64,000 bases of DNA from Clitopilus passeckerianus (GCA_944990035.1 CALYLX010000017.1:41734-105733), one strand, 5' to 3'; counted from the first letter of the stretch, positions 22,534 to 35,584 are shown. A program made the numbers and translations. The notes: a model not told the origin generated them from the sequence alone.

Positions 22534-25500
22534 ATGCTTCAGGATGGGCTTCCCTGTTTCGATAACTTCCCCGGCTTCACCTGGGGCATACTGTTGCCTG
22601 CTTCCTTCGTTGTCCTGTTTCTATTAAACGACATAACTACAGCAATTCCGTTTCCCGGTGCTATACGAAGTGTCTTGAGCGCTATATCGCGGCCATTCCG
22701 CAATTTCATCAGGCTTGAAGATGTCGTTGAACCAACTGCATCCAAAATCTCAAATCCGACAACCAAGACGCGTCTCTTATGTGGCATAGGGTGTATAGCC
22801 AGCGTTGGGTGGTTAGGTTGTATGAGCTCTAGTTTGATCCTGCAGGAGCTCGAACCTACTCTCAGAGCTCTGGTGTTGCTGGTAGCCTGGGTGAGCCCAG
22901 CCCTTCATCCTTGTTACACAACTGACCAAACCTTGCTCATCGAAATAGGCCTATATCTCCATCCATGTTCTGGCACGACCGCCAATGACTCCCCCATACC
23001 TATTGCTCACTTTCGCCGCCTTGCAACTGCTCGTCCAACTAGCCCAACTCGGGATTGACGTCCTTCAAACTTCTACGAATGCCAGAACAATACTCTTAGG
23101 CGTATTCCAGTTACTTGCCCCTTCGGCCTTCGTCTGGGTGGCCGGCACCTTGCCTTTACAGCCAACAAAAGTTGCGGCCAATGTTGCGCATATAAGAAAT
23201 GTGAGCTCAAGCTACTGTCCCTCGGTTGTCTGCGCTCATAGATGTGATTTCAAGGGATCGTCGAACAAGTACTCCTGCCCTGAGGATGATGTTACCCTAT
23301 GGTCATGGTCAACATTCTCCTTCGTCCAACCAGTTCTTGACCTTGCAACCAAGAGGACATTGAATGATACAGATATCTGGATGCTCTCCCCTTACTTCCA
23401 GCACAAGAAAATTTTCAGCAAATGCTTAGAATACCGAAGAATGTGCGTTGGCCATCTGATATGGACTGTTATATATTTCTAATCGCTACATAGGCATCCT
23501 GACCATTCCTTGCTTCGTTTCCTGCTTGTGTCGAACTCCCTTGACTTAATTCTGGACGTGGTTCTAGAAATGTGGAGTGCAGTAGTTGGTGAGGTTCTTC
23601 TCATTCTGCAAAGAAGCTGCCGAATATTTACAGCTTCCAGGATTTCTCCCGCCTTGGGCTCTCCAGGAGATATTGAAGGCATTAGCAGACGGCGATAACC
23701 CGAACTCTCGGGGTACCGCCTATTTCTGGACCCTTGCCACATTTTTGGCCCACCTTTCCTTCGCACAAGTTGATCTTTTTCAGCTCTGGCATACTCGGAG
23801 GTGTTACGAACGGACCAGGGGACAATTGTTTTGTTCGCTCCATTACAAGTCGCTGGTTAGACAGGATGTGAGTGGGCACGTCAGCGAAGAGGGAGACGAC
23901 CAGAAAAGCGCGGATTTGGGGAAGATTGTGAATCTGATGCAGTAAGCTCCACTCTGGCCAACTCTGCAGCCTGACGCTCATTTCCGTACCAGAGGAGACA
24001 CCTATGCTGTTGCTCAACGCTTCTGGGAATTCTCGGGACTGTTTACGTCCCCGGTTCGCCTTATAATTGCTCTTGTGTTCCTGTACCAGTATGCTTCCAC
24101 CTATTTCTGCGCAAGTCCTTCATTGACCCGAACCTACAGAGTCCTAGGATGGAGTGCACTATCTGGTGTTGCTGTGATTATTTTCGCCTATGTTATTAAC
24201 TATCCACTGGCTACATATAATGTCTATGTAAGAATCTCGTGCCCTTGGGTTTGACTGTCTTTGCATGGGAGGCTAACCATATCACAGCTTACCAGAGCTT
24301 CATGGAAAGCTAAAGACACAAGGATGGGCATTGTTAATGAATTACTGCAGAATATTCGGTTCCTCAAATTCTATGGGTGGGGTGAGCTTTGAGAGCCTCT
24401 TCCAGTATTTGCTGTCTTGATAATCCACGTTAACAGAAAATCATCGGGCATCCAGATCACGAGGGGCTAGGGAAGCAGAGCTTGCCTGGCGGGTCAAACA
24501 AAACATTATTGACACTCTGATCTCTTTCATTTGGTCAGTATTACAGTGAGGGTTTGAGTAACAAGACTGATTTTCTCCTCAGGACATGGATACCGTCAGC
24601 AACGGCGCTCGTCTCTTTCCTGTCCTACACTCTCATTGCGGGAGAACGTCTGACCGTCTCCAAAGCCTTCACTGCCATCGCACTATTTACCCAAATACAA
24701 GAACCCATGACCGCCTTGCCAGGGCAAATATTCGCTATGCTCCATGCCTATGTCTCCATGCAGCGTATTGAAGCATTTCTTGTGGAGGAGGAAGTTCCGG
24801 AATGGGCCTCAACATTCAAAGGCATTGAAGATGCAAACGAAGGTGAAGACTTGGGGTTTAGCGACGCCACCTTCCAATGGCCAGCTCTACCTAAATCGCC
24901 TTCTTCAGCCATTCATTTCCAGCTTGGGCCTTTGAATGTTAACTTTCCCCGCGGAAAACTATCTTTGGTCAGTGGAGCAACCGGTTCTGGCAAGAGTGCT
25001 CTATTGGCAGCCTTGTTGGGTGGTACGTCCATCGTTGTGTCTTCATGCCAGTGGATTGGAGCTCATTGTAGCCCAGAAATGAATTGCCTGTCAGGCAAAG
25101 TAAACATCAGTAAACGGCATCATAAAGTGGCATTTTGCGGGCAAATGCCATGGTTAGAGCATGCAACAATTCGTGATAATATCATTTTCGGATGTCTATA
25201 TGGATTCGACCAAGCTCGATACGACGCCGTCCTTGACGCCTGTGCGCTACTCAAAGACTTGAGTGTTCTTCACGCTGGGGACTTGACTGGTACGACCTAA
25301 CCTACGCCTGTTTTGACTCATATACTCAATTTCGGGCAGAAATTGGCGAGAAGGGTATTACCCTGTCTGGAGGCCAACGAGCGAGAGTAGCCCTTGCACG
25401 TGCATTCTATTCAGCAGCAGAGGTACGCCCACTTTCAACGAATCAGGATTGACACAATCTCTTATACATGACTAGTGCATACTTCTAGATGATCCTTTGG

Positions 25501-28076
25501 CAGCTGTGGATATGCATACTGCCCAACATATAGTAAACAAGTGCCTAACCGGCCCGCTAGCCCAAGGTCGGACCATTGTTCTGGTTACGCACCACATCAG
25601 GCTCTGCCTTCTTCATGCGTCATATATTGTTGAGCTCGGGTTTGGGCAAGTCCTAGCTCGGGGTTCACCCGACGAACTGGAGAGTCAAGGTGTACTGAAA
25701 ACAGTCGTCGAAGCGGAGGACGAATCTATTGATCCTGAAGGCGAGCTGGTGATGGAAGGGGGTATCGGCCAGAAACAAATGGAAGATACCAAACCTTCAA
25801 ATAGCGGCAAGCTAATCGAGGAAGAGGCTCGAGCTGAAGGTCGAGTTTCGATCAGAACATATTTAACCTATATTAGAGCTGCGGGAACTATCCCTTGGAT
25901 CTTGACAATTGCTCTTATGCTTCTAATTCGATTTATCAACATTGGGAACCAGGTCAGTGTTTGCGACAGGAAGTACCTTTAATTCGCTTACCCCCTCTTC
26001 AGGTTTACCTAGCGCAATGGGGCGAAGCATACGAAGACGGCGTTTCTAGGCTTCTAACAATCAAAACCACGCTTGAATATCCATGGACCGGGCTACCCTC
26101 GCCGAATATTGACGTGAAACCATGGCTCTTAATATACCTCTACATCTCTTTGGCCGGCGCAACATCGGTATTCATGTACATCGGAATTGGCTATTACGCA
26201 AGCTTGCAGGCCTCTCGCGCCCTCTTCGAGAGATTATTGAAACGGCTCTCCAGAGCTCCAGTCCGCTTCTTCGACATCACCCCTATTGGCCGCATTCTGA
26301 ATCGATTTACAACTGACATCAACACTATCGACGGCGCCCTCATGAACTCGGCCCGATCCTGTATATCGGGAATCTTCAACTTCTTAGCATCGTTCATCGT
26401 CATTCTCGTCGTGGTTCCTACTTTCGCACCATTCGCCCTTTGCATTGCGGGATTGTACATCAGATTAGCACCTCCCTACATTCAAGCTGCCAGGGATCTC
26501 AGAAGACTGGAGTCAATATCACTGTCCCCCGCCTTCGCTGGGTTTGACGAGTTACTACGGGGCATCTCGCATATCAGAGCTTTTGGAATGGAGAAACGGT
26601 ACCAGGATGGATTTTATGCCAAAGTGGACAAGTTCCAGTCATTTGACCACGTCTATGTGGGTATCTCGTCCTCTTCATTGAAATTAAAATTTATTTTTCC
26701 CCCAGTGGTTGGTCAATGCTTGGCTGCGGTGGAGATATGATTGTGAGCCCAAGTTTTGCCAGTGCATCATTTTTTACAATAATTAACTGCGATTAGGCCT
26801 GGGTTCTGTCGTGGTCTTTGCGGCAACCATGTTCGCTCTTTGGAGCGGTACAACGGATGGCTCGACCGCCATTGTCATTGTTCAAGCCGGGATCTTCGCC
26901 GAAGCAAGTCGTCAACTTGTAAAGTAAGGCTTTTCTGCTTTGAAACCTGACACGTAGCTCATAACCTCGGCCTTCAGAGTAGCTGCCCAACTTGAATTGG
27001 ACTTCAACAGTGTCGAGCGCGTTGTTGAATACTTCAATGTACCACAAGAGCCGCCAGCTGTAATCGAAGATTCAAAACCACCTGCCTACTGGCCATCCAG
27101 TTCTGGGCAGCTTCATGTTTCCGACCTTGTGGTTCGATACGCCCCGCATTTGCCTCCTGCCCTTCAGAACATTTCGTTCAGCGTCAAGCCGTCTGAAAAG
27201 ATTGGTGTAGTATGTTTGATTTCGCGCACTCTGAAAATGATACCTCATTGCCTATGCAGGTTGGAAGAACCGGCTCCGGTAAATCAACCTTAGCCCTGTC
27301 GCTCCTAAGGATGGTTGAAGCGTCCAGTGGCTCCATCCTGTATGCAGTATTGCAAGCGTGTGAAACGGCAGCTGATTCTCTTCATATTCACAGAGTGGAT
27401 GGTCTAGATATTTCCAAGCTAGGTTTAGAAGATTTACGAACTCGTGTGGTTTGTCAAGGCTCCTAATTCAAAGCGCCGGTCAACTGAATCGGAAATTGTA
27501 GACCATCATCTCACAGGACGTCGCCCTTTTCTCTGGAACTATCCGCAGCAATCTCGACCCGTTCAACGAACATACAACCCAAGAATGTGTGGATATCCTC
27601 GATCGATGTCATCTTACACCTTTGCTGCGCCATGAGCCTGGAACGTCACCGTTGGATATCCTAGTGAGCCCAGGCTCACTGAGTGCCGGAGAGAAGCAAC
27701 TGGTTGCCATTGCTCGTGCTATTCTGAGACGAACAAACGTCATCATATTAGATGAGGCAACGAGTCAGATTGACGCTGGTTTGGACGATAGGGTAGGCCC
27801 TGTCCTGTCTATAACTTGCAAGGAGAGGTGCTTGACTATCACATTCCACAGATACAGAACACCATTCGCGAAGAATTCTCGCATGCCATTGTCATTACTA
27901 TTGCTCATCGCCTAAAAACCATCATCGACTACGATCGAATCCTAATGCTTGACAGTGGAAGAATCGTAGAATACGGAACACCTCAAGATTTGTTAGCTAA
28001 AGCAGGGCCATTCCGAGATATGTGTCGCCAGAGCGCAGACTGGGCTGTCCTCAGCACTGCTGTTAGGCCTTTGTAA
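22534..28076 (+). CDS. ABCC (MRP-type) multidrug/conjugate ABC transporter
   Basis: Full-length exporter of the MRP/YCF1 subfamily. Twenty exons (first 22534-22890, second 22949-23442, last 27852-28076) add to exactly 1512 codons, 1511 aa. An N-terminal TMD0 (residues 1-210) precedes TMD1, NBD1, TMD2 and NBD2. NBD1: Walker [12 protein letters not shown], signature [15 protein letters not shown], Walker [13 protein letters not shown] (Asp in place of the catalytic Glu, normal for the degenerate ABCC site). NBD2: Walker [12 protein letters not shown]-loop [12 protein letters not shown], signature [14 protein letters not shown], Walker [14 protein letters not shown]-loop TIAHRL. Substrates of the family are glutathione conjugates and drugs, in vacuole or plasma membrane; the actual substrate is not predictable. 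The possible intron around 23205 is not used, since the frame runs through. Confidence 0.95.
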
Positions 28077-28323
28077 TTATACTCTGTGGATATTCAAATA
28101 GAATGATCAATTCCCCGTGTTTGTTGATTTATGGCCCATCTGGTGTTCACCGTCTTGAGCAGGACCACTCTGTACTCGGAATTCAGCCAAGCAGTGCCAA
28201 GCACCGTGATGATGACGAGAGCTTGGATCTTCTGCTCATCAAGCATTCACAATAATCGCAGCAGTTACTCGTTCAGGATCCCCCCAATCCCATCTACTTC
28301 CGACATTTCTCTGAGTATCCTCA

Positions 28324-31300
28324 ATGTTCCAAAGATACAAGGAAGGCGCACAGGCCGACCTTTCGAACGAACTGCGTGATATCGAGGGCTGTAAAGTCGG
28401 ATTGCTGAGAACTTTGTTTTTGCCAGCCAATATATCCGCGTTCGCCATCGAACCTCTCTCTGCTCTTCTAGCGATCGGTAGGTTCAAGAGTCCCTGTCTT
28501 CTGTCAGGCTTATTCAAGCGACTCTGCAGGAACATCTGATGGTCAAATCTATGTTTTCGGTCGACCGGGTGTAGAAGCAAGATTAAGGCTTCCGGAACCT
28601 AAAGAGGCACGATTCTTGCAGTTTGTCAATTCCTTGTTCTACCTCATCTGCCTTGGTAGGTTAGTCATTTTTCTTTTTTGGCCGTTCTGACCGAAGTCAC
28701 CTAGATGCCCAGAACACACTTCACATCTTCGATCTGTCAGCCTATGGACGACCCAAACTCCTAGCGTCTGCCCGCTTCGATCAGGTCAAGTATGTTTCGA
28801 ACGAATGCCACTCAACCGGGATCTTATATCGCCTCTCTCAGCTCCCTAGCTGTTTCGGCTTCGCATACCCATGTTTGTTTTCAAGTTTTCATCGCTGAGG
28901 CCGCCACTCAAACCACATTTAATCAGGTCTTTCTGGCTTTGAATTCAGGAGAAATCAGAACTTATGACCTCACTTGCTTACGAAAGTCACCGTTCACCAT
29001 GCCTAATATGTGGAAACTCTACGCTGAGAAGTCGATCTCAAATCATCCCGATGACTCGCTTGCTTCTGAATTGTTTGTTAATCATATTTTCGAAGGTTCG
29101 AGGAGTACTGACATATGGTAGGAGTATTGCTGTGGATCTTTGCATACACCCACGGGCATTGGATCAGCTATTTGTATCCTATGGAGGTCCTCTTATTTTT
29201 CTCTCAGACGCGTCATTCTTTTTCTGAAGATTTTCCTTCGCAGGCGGCGTTCTCTTGGCTGATCTAGCGAGTCTCTATCCTTGTCGATGCCACCATTTAG
29301 GGCTAACGTGAGATTCAGCCGAAACGGGATACCATCCGTGCATTTGAACTCGTTCTACCTCCAGGAGCGCCCGGAGGGTATGGCTACGGCAGCCCAGTAT
29401 GCTCATCGTTTGAAGGTGAAGGATTCTGAACCGAGCTCTTCCACAGGATCTTCTCAGACACAGAAGACCGGATGTTACGGCCCTCGCTATTCATCCCTCG
29501 GGATTCTTCTTCGCGGTTGGCCACGCAGACGGCTCGATTGCATTTTGGGCAGTCGATGACGAAGATGTGCCTCTATTAGTCAGGACGCTGGATACGCTCG
29601 ATGTTAACGTTGTGGATCACGAAAAGTTAGATCATGTGCTTTCGAATAAGGATGGGGTCAAGGAGCCTCCCCACGACAGAGAGCCTATCTTCAAAATGTC
29701 ATGGAGTGGTTACCTGAACTCGACGGATCCTCGTGGTGGCTCCACCACCTTGGCCATTCTTGGAGGACTGGTTGCAAACGAGCCAGCTGGATTGACTGTG
29801 ATTCAGCTACCAGCATTCAATCCGCCAGAACCGCCTGCGCCGACAACATCTAACCTGCCTTTACTATCTCCCTTCATGCGAAAAGCGATGCAGGCATCCC
29901 TGGATCCCATGGATTCATTCTTTTATTTCTCAAAAGGAACTGTCCAGGACTACATCCTGATGCCTAAAGAGTCACCTCACTTTTCCGGCACCTTCGACCC
30001 TTTGGCCGTTATTCTTCTGAGTGAAGGCCAGGGAGGAACAAGGGTAGCAGAGGCCTATCAGTACCCACCTCCGACCTTTACCATTGCACAGACGAATCCA
30101 ACCATGAAGGTCACTACTCCCGACTCTCTTGCAGATGATTTAGATTCGACTTTACGTTCCCTGAATGAGGCCATTGATCCAAAGCGGTTGGCGTTACCGG
30201 GTACACTGGATGAAAGCGCCGGCGGTCCCCGAGATGGATACCTCTACAAGCTGGAGAATGAAAGTCACCAGATCCTGACGCGTGATCCACCAGATCCAGG
30301 CAGTTTCTTCCCACTACTGGGTGGAGTCGCGTGGTCGGATGAGGCGAAAGCGCATGAATTCAAACTAGCTAAAGTAAGAAGGGCCACCATTTCCGAACTA
30401 CACTCATTGATAATCCCCACAGTTCCAGCCTCATCGATTACTTGTGAACTGGTACCGGGACCTCCACGTTCGTTTCTTCGATATCAGCGCACAACTTACT
30501 GGAGTTCAGCCAACTCCACTTCAATCCAGCTTCCCCAACCCGTTACCTCACCTCACGGCTGATATGAGGCCTGTCTTGGCGGATCCAACGGTCACGCCTA
30601 GACTCCCGAAAGGTTTCCTGAATACAGCCCGTATCGACAGCGTCACATTCGCAACCGAGGCACTTGAAGCGGCCATTGTCTTACAGACAGGGGAAGTCAC
30701 GATTTTCCGACTCTCAGGGCCGCAACATGCTGGCAATCACAAGATGGTAAAGGACGAGGAGTTGGTAAATCTAGAACATGTTCCAAATCTCACTTCCTTT
30801 TCCCCGTATTTCATACTTGCGCCGGGTCACGGCCCAACGACGGCCCATGCCATATCAGATATCGGTTGGTGCTCTGTACTACTGTTCAAATTTATCATAG
30901 CTGACTTGGAACAATAGGTTTTTTGGCCGTTGCCTACCACGAAGTTCTATTCATAGTGAATATGCGAGCGCCCGAGATCATCTTACGCCATGAAGAGGGA
31001 AGTGATAAGACAAAGACTGGCTTACATTTGCCTCTTCACCGGAAACATGATCCTGTTATGTCGCTTGTATGGACCATTGCACCTTTGTCCGAAAGTAAGC
31101 TTGCTATTGGAATTCGGTGTGGTGTTGGGACATTAATGTAAGCCAAAAAGGCCCTGAGAAAAGCATCCGGCTAGTTGCCATGCGCTCTTCGGGCGGCTAC
31201 GATATTTATACCATCCTTCAGAAAGGGTCCGCCTGGACGGCTACAGGACCAATCAAAGTAGAGCATGGAGTTACTCAGCCACTTGCTCGAGGGTCCTTTA

Positions 31301-32399
31301 TCATCGATGCCAAGTCTGGTGCTAAATGTAGGGCCGACCGATCCAATTTATCCTCTATTTCGTCTGGTTCCCCGGGAGGGGCTGCCCAGATTCCTCCGTT
31401 CCTGATAACTGTCGGAAGCAAAGGTGCCAAATCAATTGCCGGAATCGACGGAAAGAGGCTGGGGAAGGCAGAATGGAACGCCAAATTCGGGACCATTCTC
31501 GATGCTCAAATTGTTGAAAGGATGGGTAAGCTGAAGTAGTCACATACACTCATGACCTGAACCCAACTTCTCAAGGCTCTCGCGCGCTGGTCGTCGTTAC
31601 AAATTATCAAGAAGCACATTTCTATTCAATACCTCATCTAGAATTCTTGTACACACTCAAATTACCGGCGGTTCCGACATCGTAAGTGGGCAATCACCTT
31701 CCGACGCGTGCGTGTCTAACAACGAAATCCAATCTTTCAAGGACATTCACACTCGAGGAAACTGGGGACTTTATCGCCTGGTCAGCCCACCCAACGGCTG
31801 CCATTATGACGACTGCTCACTATGGGACCTTGTTCAATCAACGTCGACCTTACGAGCTTCCCGATATCGACTTCGCATCGACTCGAGTCGCCATACCTCC
31901 GCATCCTCAGCGTATTTCGATGGGACCCCCATCACTACTCCAGTTGGGTTCGTGGTTGCCCTTCAATCAAGGCATGTCAGGGGATCAAATCGACGAACTA
32001 CGTGAGTCCCGCTTCCAAGTCGTGGTGTTATCGATTGTAACCATATCTGTCAATAGTTGGAGGACCCAATAGACCGGTGCCCCAAGCGGAGAGACAGGGC
32101 TGGGCTGTCAATCTGCCTAGTAGAGCAGATCTAGCTGCTGGTGCATCGGGCATCGCGAGTTCTGCAGCTGCTACGCAAAGTAGCCTTTATGGTCGGTTGA
32201 CATCTGCCATAGGCGAGAGAGGGTGCGTAGCTTTTAGCTGCTCTAGAAGCAAGTCCTATTGATCTGGATTGCACGTAGGCAAGCACTGAACGATCTGGAG
32301 CAACGCTTCCAGGCCCTTGAGGAAGGAAGCAAGAGCATGGTGGCTCAAGCCAAACGATTGGCCACCGAGCAGTCCGCAAAGTCGTGGTTCGGATTTTAA
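28324..32399 (+). CDS. SRO7: Sro7/tomosyn (Lgl family) exocytosis regulator
   Basis: WD40 double-propeller protein that binds plasma-membrane t-SNAREs and Rab GTPases to promote vesicle fusion. Fifteen exons (28324-28477, 28530-28655, 28705-28789, 28842-29072, 29122-29186, 29244-29266, 29319-29396, 29447-30373, 30423-30864, 30918-31094, 31151-31525, 31576-31681, 31742-32001, 32057-32222, 32279-32399) give 1111 aa, close to tomosyn. Markers are GLLRTLFLPANISAFAIEPL, LSIAVDLCIHPRALDQLFVS, RDTIRAFELVLPPGAPGG and HPSGFFFAVGHADGSIAFWA. The C-terminus has an R-SNARE-like coiled coil (ALNDLEQRFQALEEGSKSMV) without a membrane anchor. Intron 29267-29318 begins with GC and has a CTAAC branch site; the frame requires it. 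It converges with the NTF2-like gene, 67 bp apart. Confidence 0.93.
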
Positions 32400-32466
32400 A
32401 AACACATTGTAGTTTACTATCAAGAGTGTACACTAATTTGCAAGAGGAAGCGTTACGCCTTGAAAT

Positions 32467-33214
32467 CTAATCTTTTCCAACCACTTTATTGGTCAAGCCA
32501 GCAGTGAACTTCTTGCGCTGTTCGTTTAAGAAGCCCAAGAAGCCATCGTCGCTGGTTGTGTTTTTCTCATGGTTCCACTGTTCTTCATGGCTGGTAACTT
32601 GATGAGCATCGTTCACTTTAAGAGTCAGCAGAGAATTCAATGTCTATAATATGGTCAGCCAACTGCACAGAAAGAGTAAAAGATCTGCACCTTGGTCGGA
32701 GAATCAGAGTTCTGACCACGGAAGTACGACACATCTTGGTCAATCAGAATTGTATTCTGAGGGACTGTAGGCGGGTTTTCCAAGAGACGGAACTTGGGAA
32801 GAGTCGCGCGGTCGAATATCTGCGTCGTTAATGGTCAGTATAGCCTTGGGTATATACAGGCTTCGATGTACCTTTGCTAGACCAACAAATTGAGCACGAA
32901 TGGAACCTACGCCATTGGCTATACCGACGGGGTCATGAAAGACCGCATCTTGGGTGTAGACATCAAATGTAGTCTGCAAAGGTTGGCGGTTAGTTCGGAA
33001 GGGAGACAGTCGCAGTTAGGGTGTGACCTACCGAGGTTGGCCTACACCCGTACATCTGCAGAAAACACTGTTAGGTCTTGATCAAAATCGAGGCGCATAT
33101 AGTCACCTCTTTCATCGCCTGAACAATCTTCTCTTCATGAGGTTGAACAGGGCGTTCTTTCAAGGCCTTTGACTGAGATGGTTCAAGACTAGTAGCGTTC
33201 AAAGTCGGGGACAT
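32467..33214 (-). CDS. Small NTF2/SnoaL-fold protein
   Basis: Function unknown; the fold is inferred. Five exons (33214-33107, 33055-33032, 32973-32872, 32819-32691, 32643-32467) give 179 aa; exon 2 is 24 nt. After a disordered N-terminus, YTQDAVFHDPVGIANGVGSI is the typical core of SnoaL-like domains (Tyr/Asp/His near the pocket), followed by TILIDQDVSYFRGQ and LLTLKVNDAHQVTSHEEQWN. The C-terminal helix NEQRKKFTAGLTNKVVGKD is basic. The start at 33214 is preferred, although the frame stays open upstream to an ATG at 33295 through a 33-nt repeat. The upstream region is shared with GOS1. Confidence 0.8.
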
Positions 33215-33220
33215 TCTGCT

Positions 33221-33286
33221 ATGAAGTTGAAGGCGATGATGGAGGTATCTGTTATGAAGTTGTAAACGACGATGAAGGAATCTAAC
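33221..33286. repeat. Imperfect 33-nt tandem duplication
   Basis: Two adjacent 33-nt units (33221-33253 and 33254-33286), 24 of 33 positions identical, both beginning ATGAAGTTG on the plus strand. It lies immediately upstream of the NTF2-fold start codon. On the minus strand both units are open and in frame, reading LHRRLQLHNRY then LHHRLQLHSRM. Confidence 0.7.
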
Positions 33287-33363
33287 AAGGACCATTCTGG
33301 TTTATATACTTTCAACTACATTGCTAACTATTATAGCCAAATGGTCAACGTTCAACCCCAGGC

Positions 33364-33371
33364 TGACGTCA
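33364..33371. promoter_or_regulatory. TGACGTCA CRE/ATF palindrome
   Basis: Perfect 8-bp site inside the 10-bp palindrome CTGACGTCAG, 57 bp before the preferred GOS1 start and between two divergent genes. It is the second such site in the window. Function is inferred from the motif. Confidence 0.3.
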
Positions 33372-33427
33372 GAAATAAGTTCAAAGGTCATCGCGCTCTG
33401 AATCGGGAATTGCCGATCGCGGCAGGT

Positions 33428-34368
33428 ATGAGCGACTACGACCAACTTCACCGACAATGCAGGACTCTCGAGAATCTCTTTGATACTAAGCTAACTTCGT
33501 ATTCGCAACTGGTTTCAGCCATCTCGCAGAGGCCAAACGATGTAGAAGCTGGTGGGTCCAGTGAACGGTGGAAGGACTTGGAATTTGAGCTGGAGGACCT
33601 GCTGGAGAAGGTGTGCAATACCCATGTCTTTTCAACCAGCTTTACTGAGGTCCGTCGAATGTAGCTAGAGGATGTCAACGAAAGACTTGCTTCACTATCC
33701 ACGAATCCTGAACTCCTGTCCGCTTCGATGATGAGGGCAATTCAGCGCCACCGGGAGCTCTTTCAGGACCATTCACGAGAACTGAAGCGAACGAAGGTGT
33801 GTTGTTACTGGAGATGCACCGTTCTTGTCTCTGAATTGCATATTTGCAGGCAAGCGTAAAGAATGCTCTTGACCAAGCCAACCTCCTGACAGGAGTGCGA
33901 AATGACATTGAGTATGACCACAATGTGGGCTGTGGTATTCGCATGCTGAACGTCAATTGTCTAGCGCCTACAAGTCTTCCGCAGCAGACATGCTACTAGA
34001 AGAGAGAGGTCGAATAGACAGCTCCCATAGAATGACGGACGACATTCTGAAGTGAGTTCGTCTTATCTCCCTTTTCCGCAGCCACCATCCTAAAGTCACC
34101 TTCAAGCCAAGCCTATGAGACACGCGCAGACTTTGGGCGACAACGTGCATCATTGGCAGGTATAAACACCCGAATGCAAGGCGTCATAAGTGCGTACTCC
34201 TGGTTGCATTGGTCTCATGAAAGCTGAACACACATCCGTGCAGATACGATACCTGGAATAAATAACGTCTTGAATATGATCAAATCACGGAGGCGGAGGG
34301 ATTCTATCATCGTTGGGTTATTGATTGGAATATGCACGATTATAATTCTAAGCTACATGTGGAACTAG
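33428..34368 (+). CDS. GOS1: Golgi Qb-SNARE Gos1 (GOSR1/GS28)
   Basis: Golgi SNARE for intra-Golgi and endosome-to-Golgi transport. Six exons (33428-33610, 33665-33796, 33850-33911, 33965-34051, 34107-34189, 34244-34368) give 223 aa, the family's usual length. The N-terminal helical domain (YDQLHRQCRTLENLFDTKLT, SYSQLVSAISQRP) is followed by ELFQDHSRELKRTKASV, the SNARE motif (LLEERGRIDSSHRMTDDILN, QAYETRADFGRQRASLAGIN) and a C-terminal anchor (SIIVGLLIGICTIIILSYMWN). The start MSDYDQLHRQ fits the family; the frame is open upstream to another ATG at 33341, which would add 29 residues. It ends 24 bp from the convergent TatD-like gene. Confidence 0.95.
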
Positions 34369-34392
34369 CCAATTTAATTGTTATCTTGTTGA

Positions 34393-35584
34393 TTACTCGT
34401 ATTCGGTTTCATAGGGTGCCGTTTGCGAACCACGGCTGAATCGAACCCAGTTACTCTCTAGCCTTCGAACAGCCCCCCAGTACTCCTCTTTCAGAAAACG
34501 TTCATCCCAGTGACGTTCCACTAACCAACGCTTTGCGTGTGCAACGGTCTGAATTATAGCCCAAGTCTCTGGTGTACACTTCGACAAAGTGTGATAATCA
34601 GATTCGACCAGAATGCGTTTAGGATCAGCGTAGTAGATGAGGCGTCTGAGATTCTTTGAGCGACTGTTGATAGCTTTGGAGACGGACATGTAAACATTCT
34701 CGTGTCTCCTCTTGAGAATTGACATCAGCCACATAGTACATATGGACAAAAACATGCACATACCTGAACATCTTTCAACGATTCGACGCTTAAGCCACAG
34801 CTGTGTAGATCAATATTGATTCTGGACCATCTACCCAGATACTTTATCTTCAGCTGGTCGAAAAGCTCTAAGGTGGCCTGTTGGGCTTTCACACTATGAA
34901 GACTAATATTTCGCCTATAGTCTATAGCCACCTCAATCTGTGCTTCCAGAACAGCCAGCTGGTGATCGAAAGGGACTGTCAACGGAGTCAATTCCCGTGG
35001 GTCCGCATGATAGTCGTAAGGGATACGGAAACTGCGGTCCAGGCCTACTTCCCCTAGCATTGCATTGGGAAATGCCTCGAGGTTGTTACGCAACTCTGTG
35101 AGGATATCATCCAGTGGAATTGGATCGGGTAGTGAAGGAAAAAGTTTCTTAAAGGCTACCAATGGGTTATCTGTAGCAGGGGAAGACCCGTTGTCGACCG
35201 TTCCAGGAGATTGTAGTTGGTCGCCATTGGGAAGGAATAGCCTACGGTAGTGATCTTCTTTTGATACATTGCGCCCAAGAGAAATATGATGGGAAAACCA
35301 CGGATGATAGCCTAAGGAACAACAAGTAGAGTTTAAGCCGACTCAATTACTTTTTCCGTTGACCCAAGAGAGAGCTAACCGAAGCAAGGGATGACTTTGT
35401 CTGGATTGGCGGTTGCAAGTTCACGTACAAGGTGCTGATCGGATTGCTTGGAAGACATTGCGCATATAGTTATGTCAAGGCGATCTATTTCTTCCTGAGA
35501 AATCGGCGCATTGTCTGTTGGATGGCAATGAACGTCGACGACATGCCTGAGAACGCTTGAGTCGGGCAACCCTGACGATGACAT
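34393..35584 (-). CDS. TatD-like metal-dependent hydrolase (Scn1 type)
   Basis: TatD-family phosphoesterase/DNase-like enzyme; the fission-yeast relatives are the Cut9-interacting Scn1 proteins. Three exons (35584-35380, 35311-34764, 34710-34393) give 356 aa. Metal ligands are visible: VVDVHCHPTD (His-X-His), the first-shell GEVGLDRSF, NISLHSVKAQQATLELFD, INIDLHSCGLS and ILVESDYHT with the final Asp. Compared with bacterial TatD it has an insertion of about 60 residues near position 90 (polar, GDQLQSPGTVDNGSSPATD), common in fungal members. It diverges from TRM5 with only 57 bp between start codons. Nucleic-acid substrate is inferred from the family. Confidence 0.9.

Noticed and set aside
23205..23245. 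Possible GT-AG intron in TMD0 of the ABC exporter
   Set aside because: Removing it would break the frame, while reading through keeps all 1512 codons consistent.
29190..29320. Frameshift or pseudogene in SRO7
   Set aside because: A 52-nt GC-AG intron with a CTAAC branch site resolves the apparent stop and restores the conserved RDTIRAFELVLPPGAPG.
33215..33295. N-terminal extension of the NTF2-fold protein as the main start
   Set aside because: The only TATA-like element lies about 10 bp from that ATG, and the segment is a recent-looking tandem duplication; the start at 33214 is safer.
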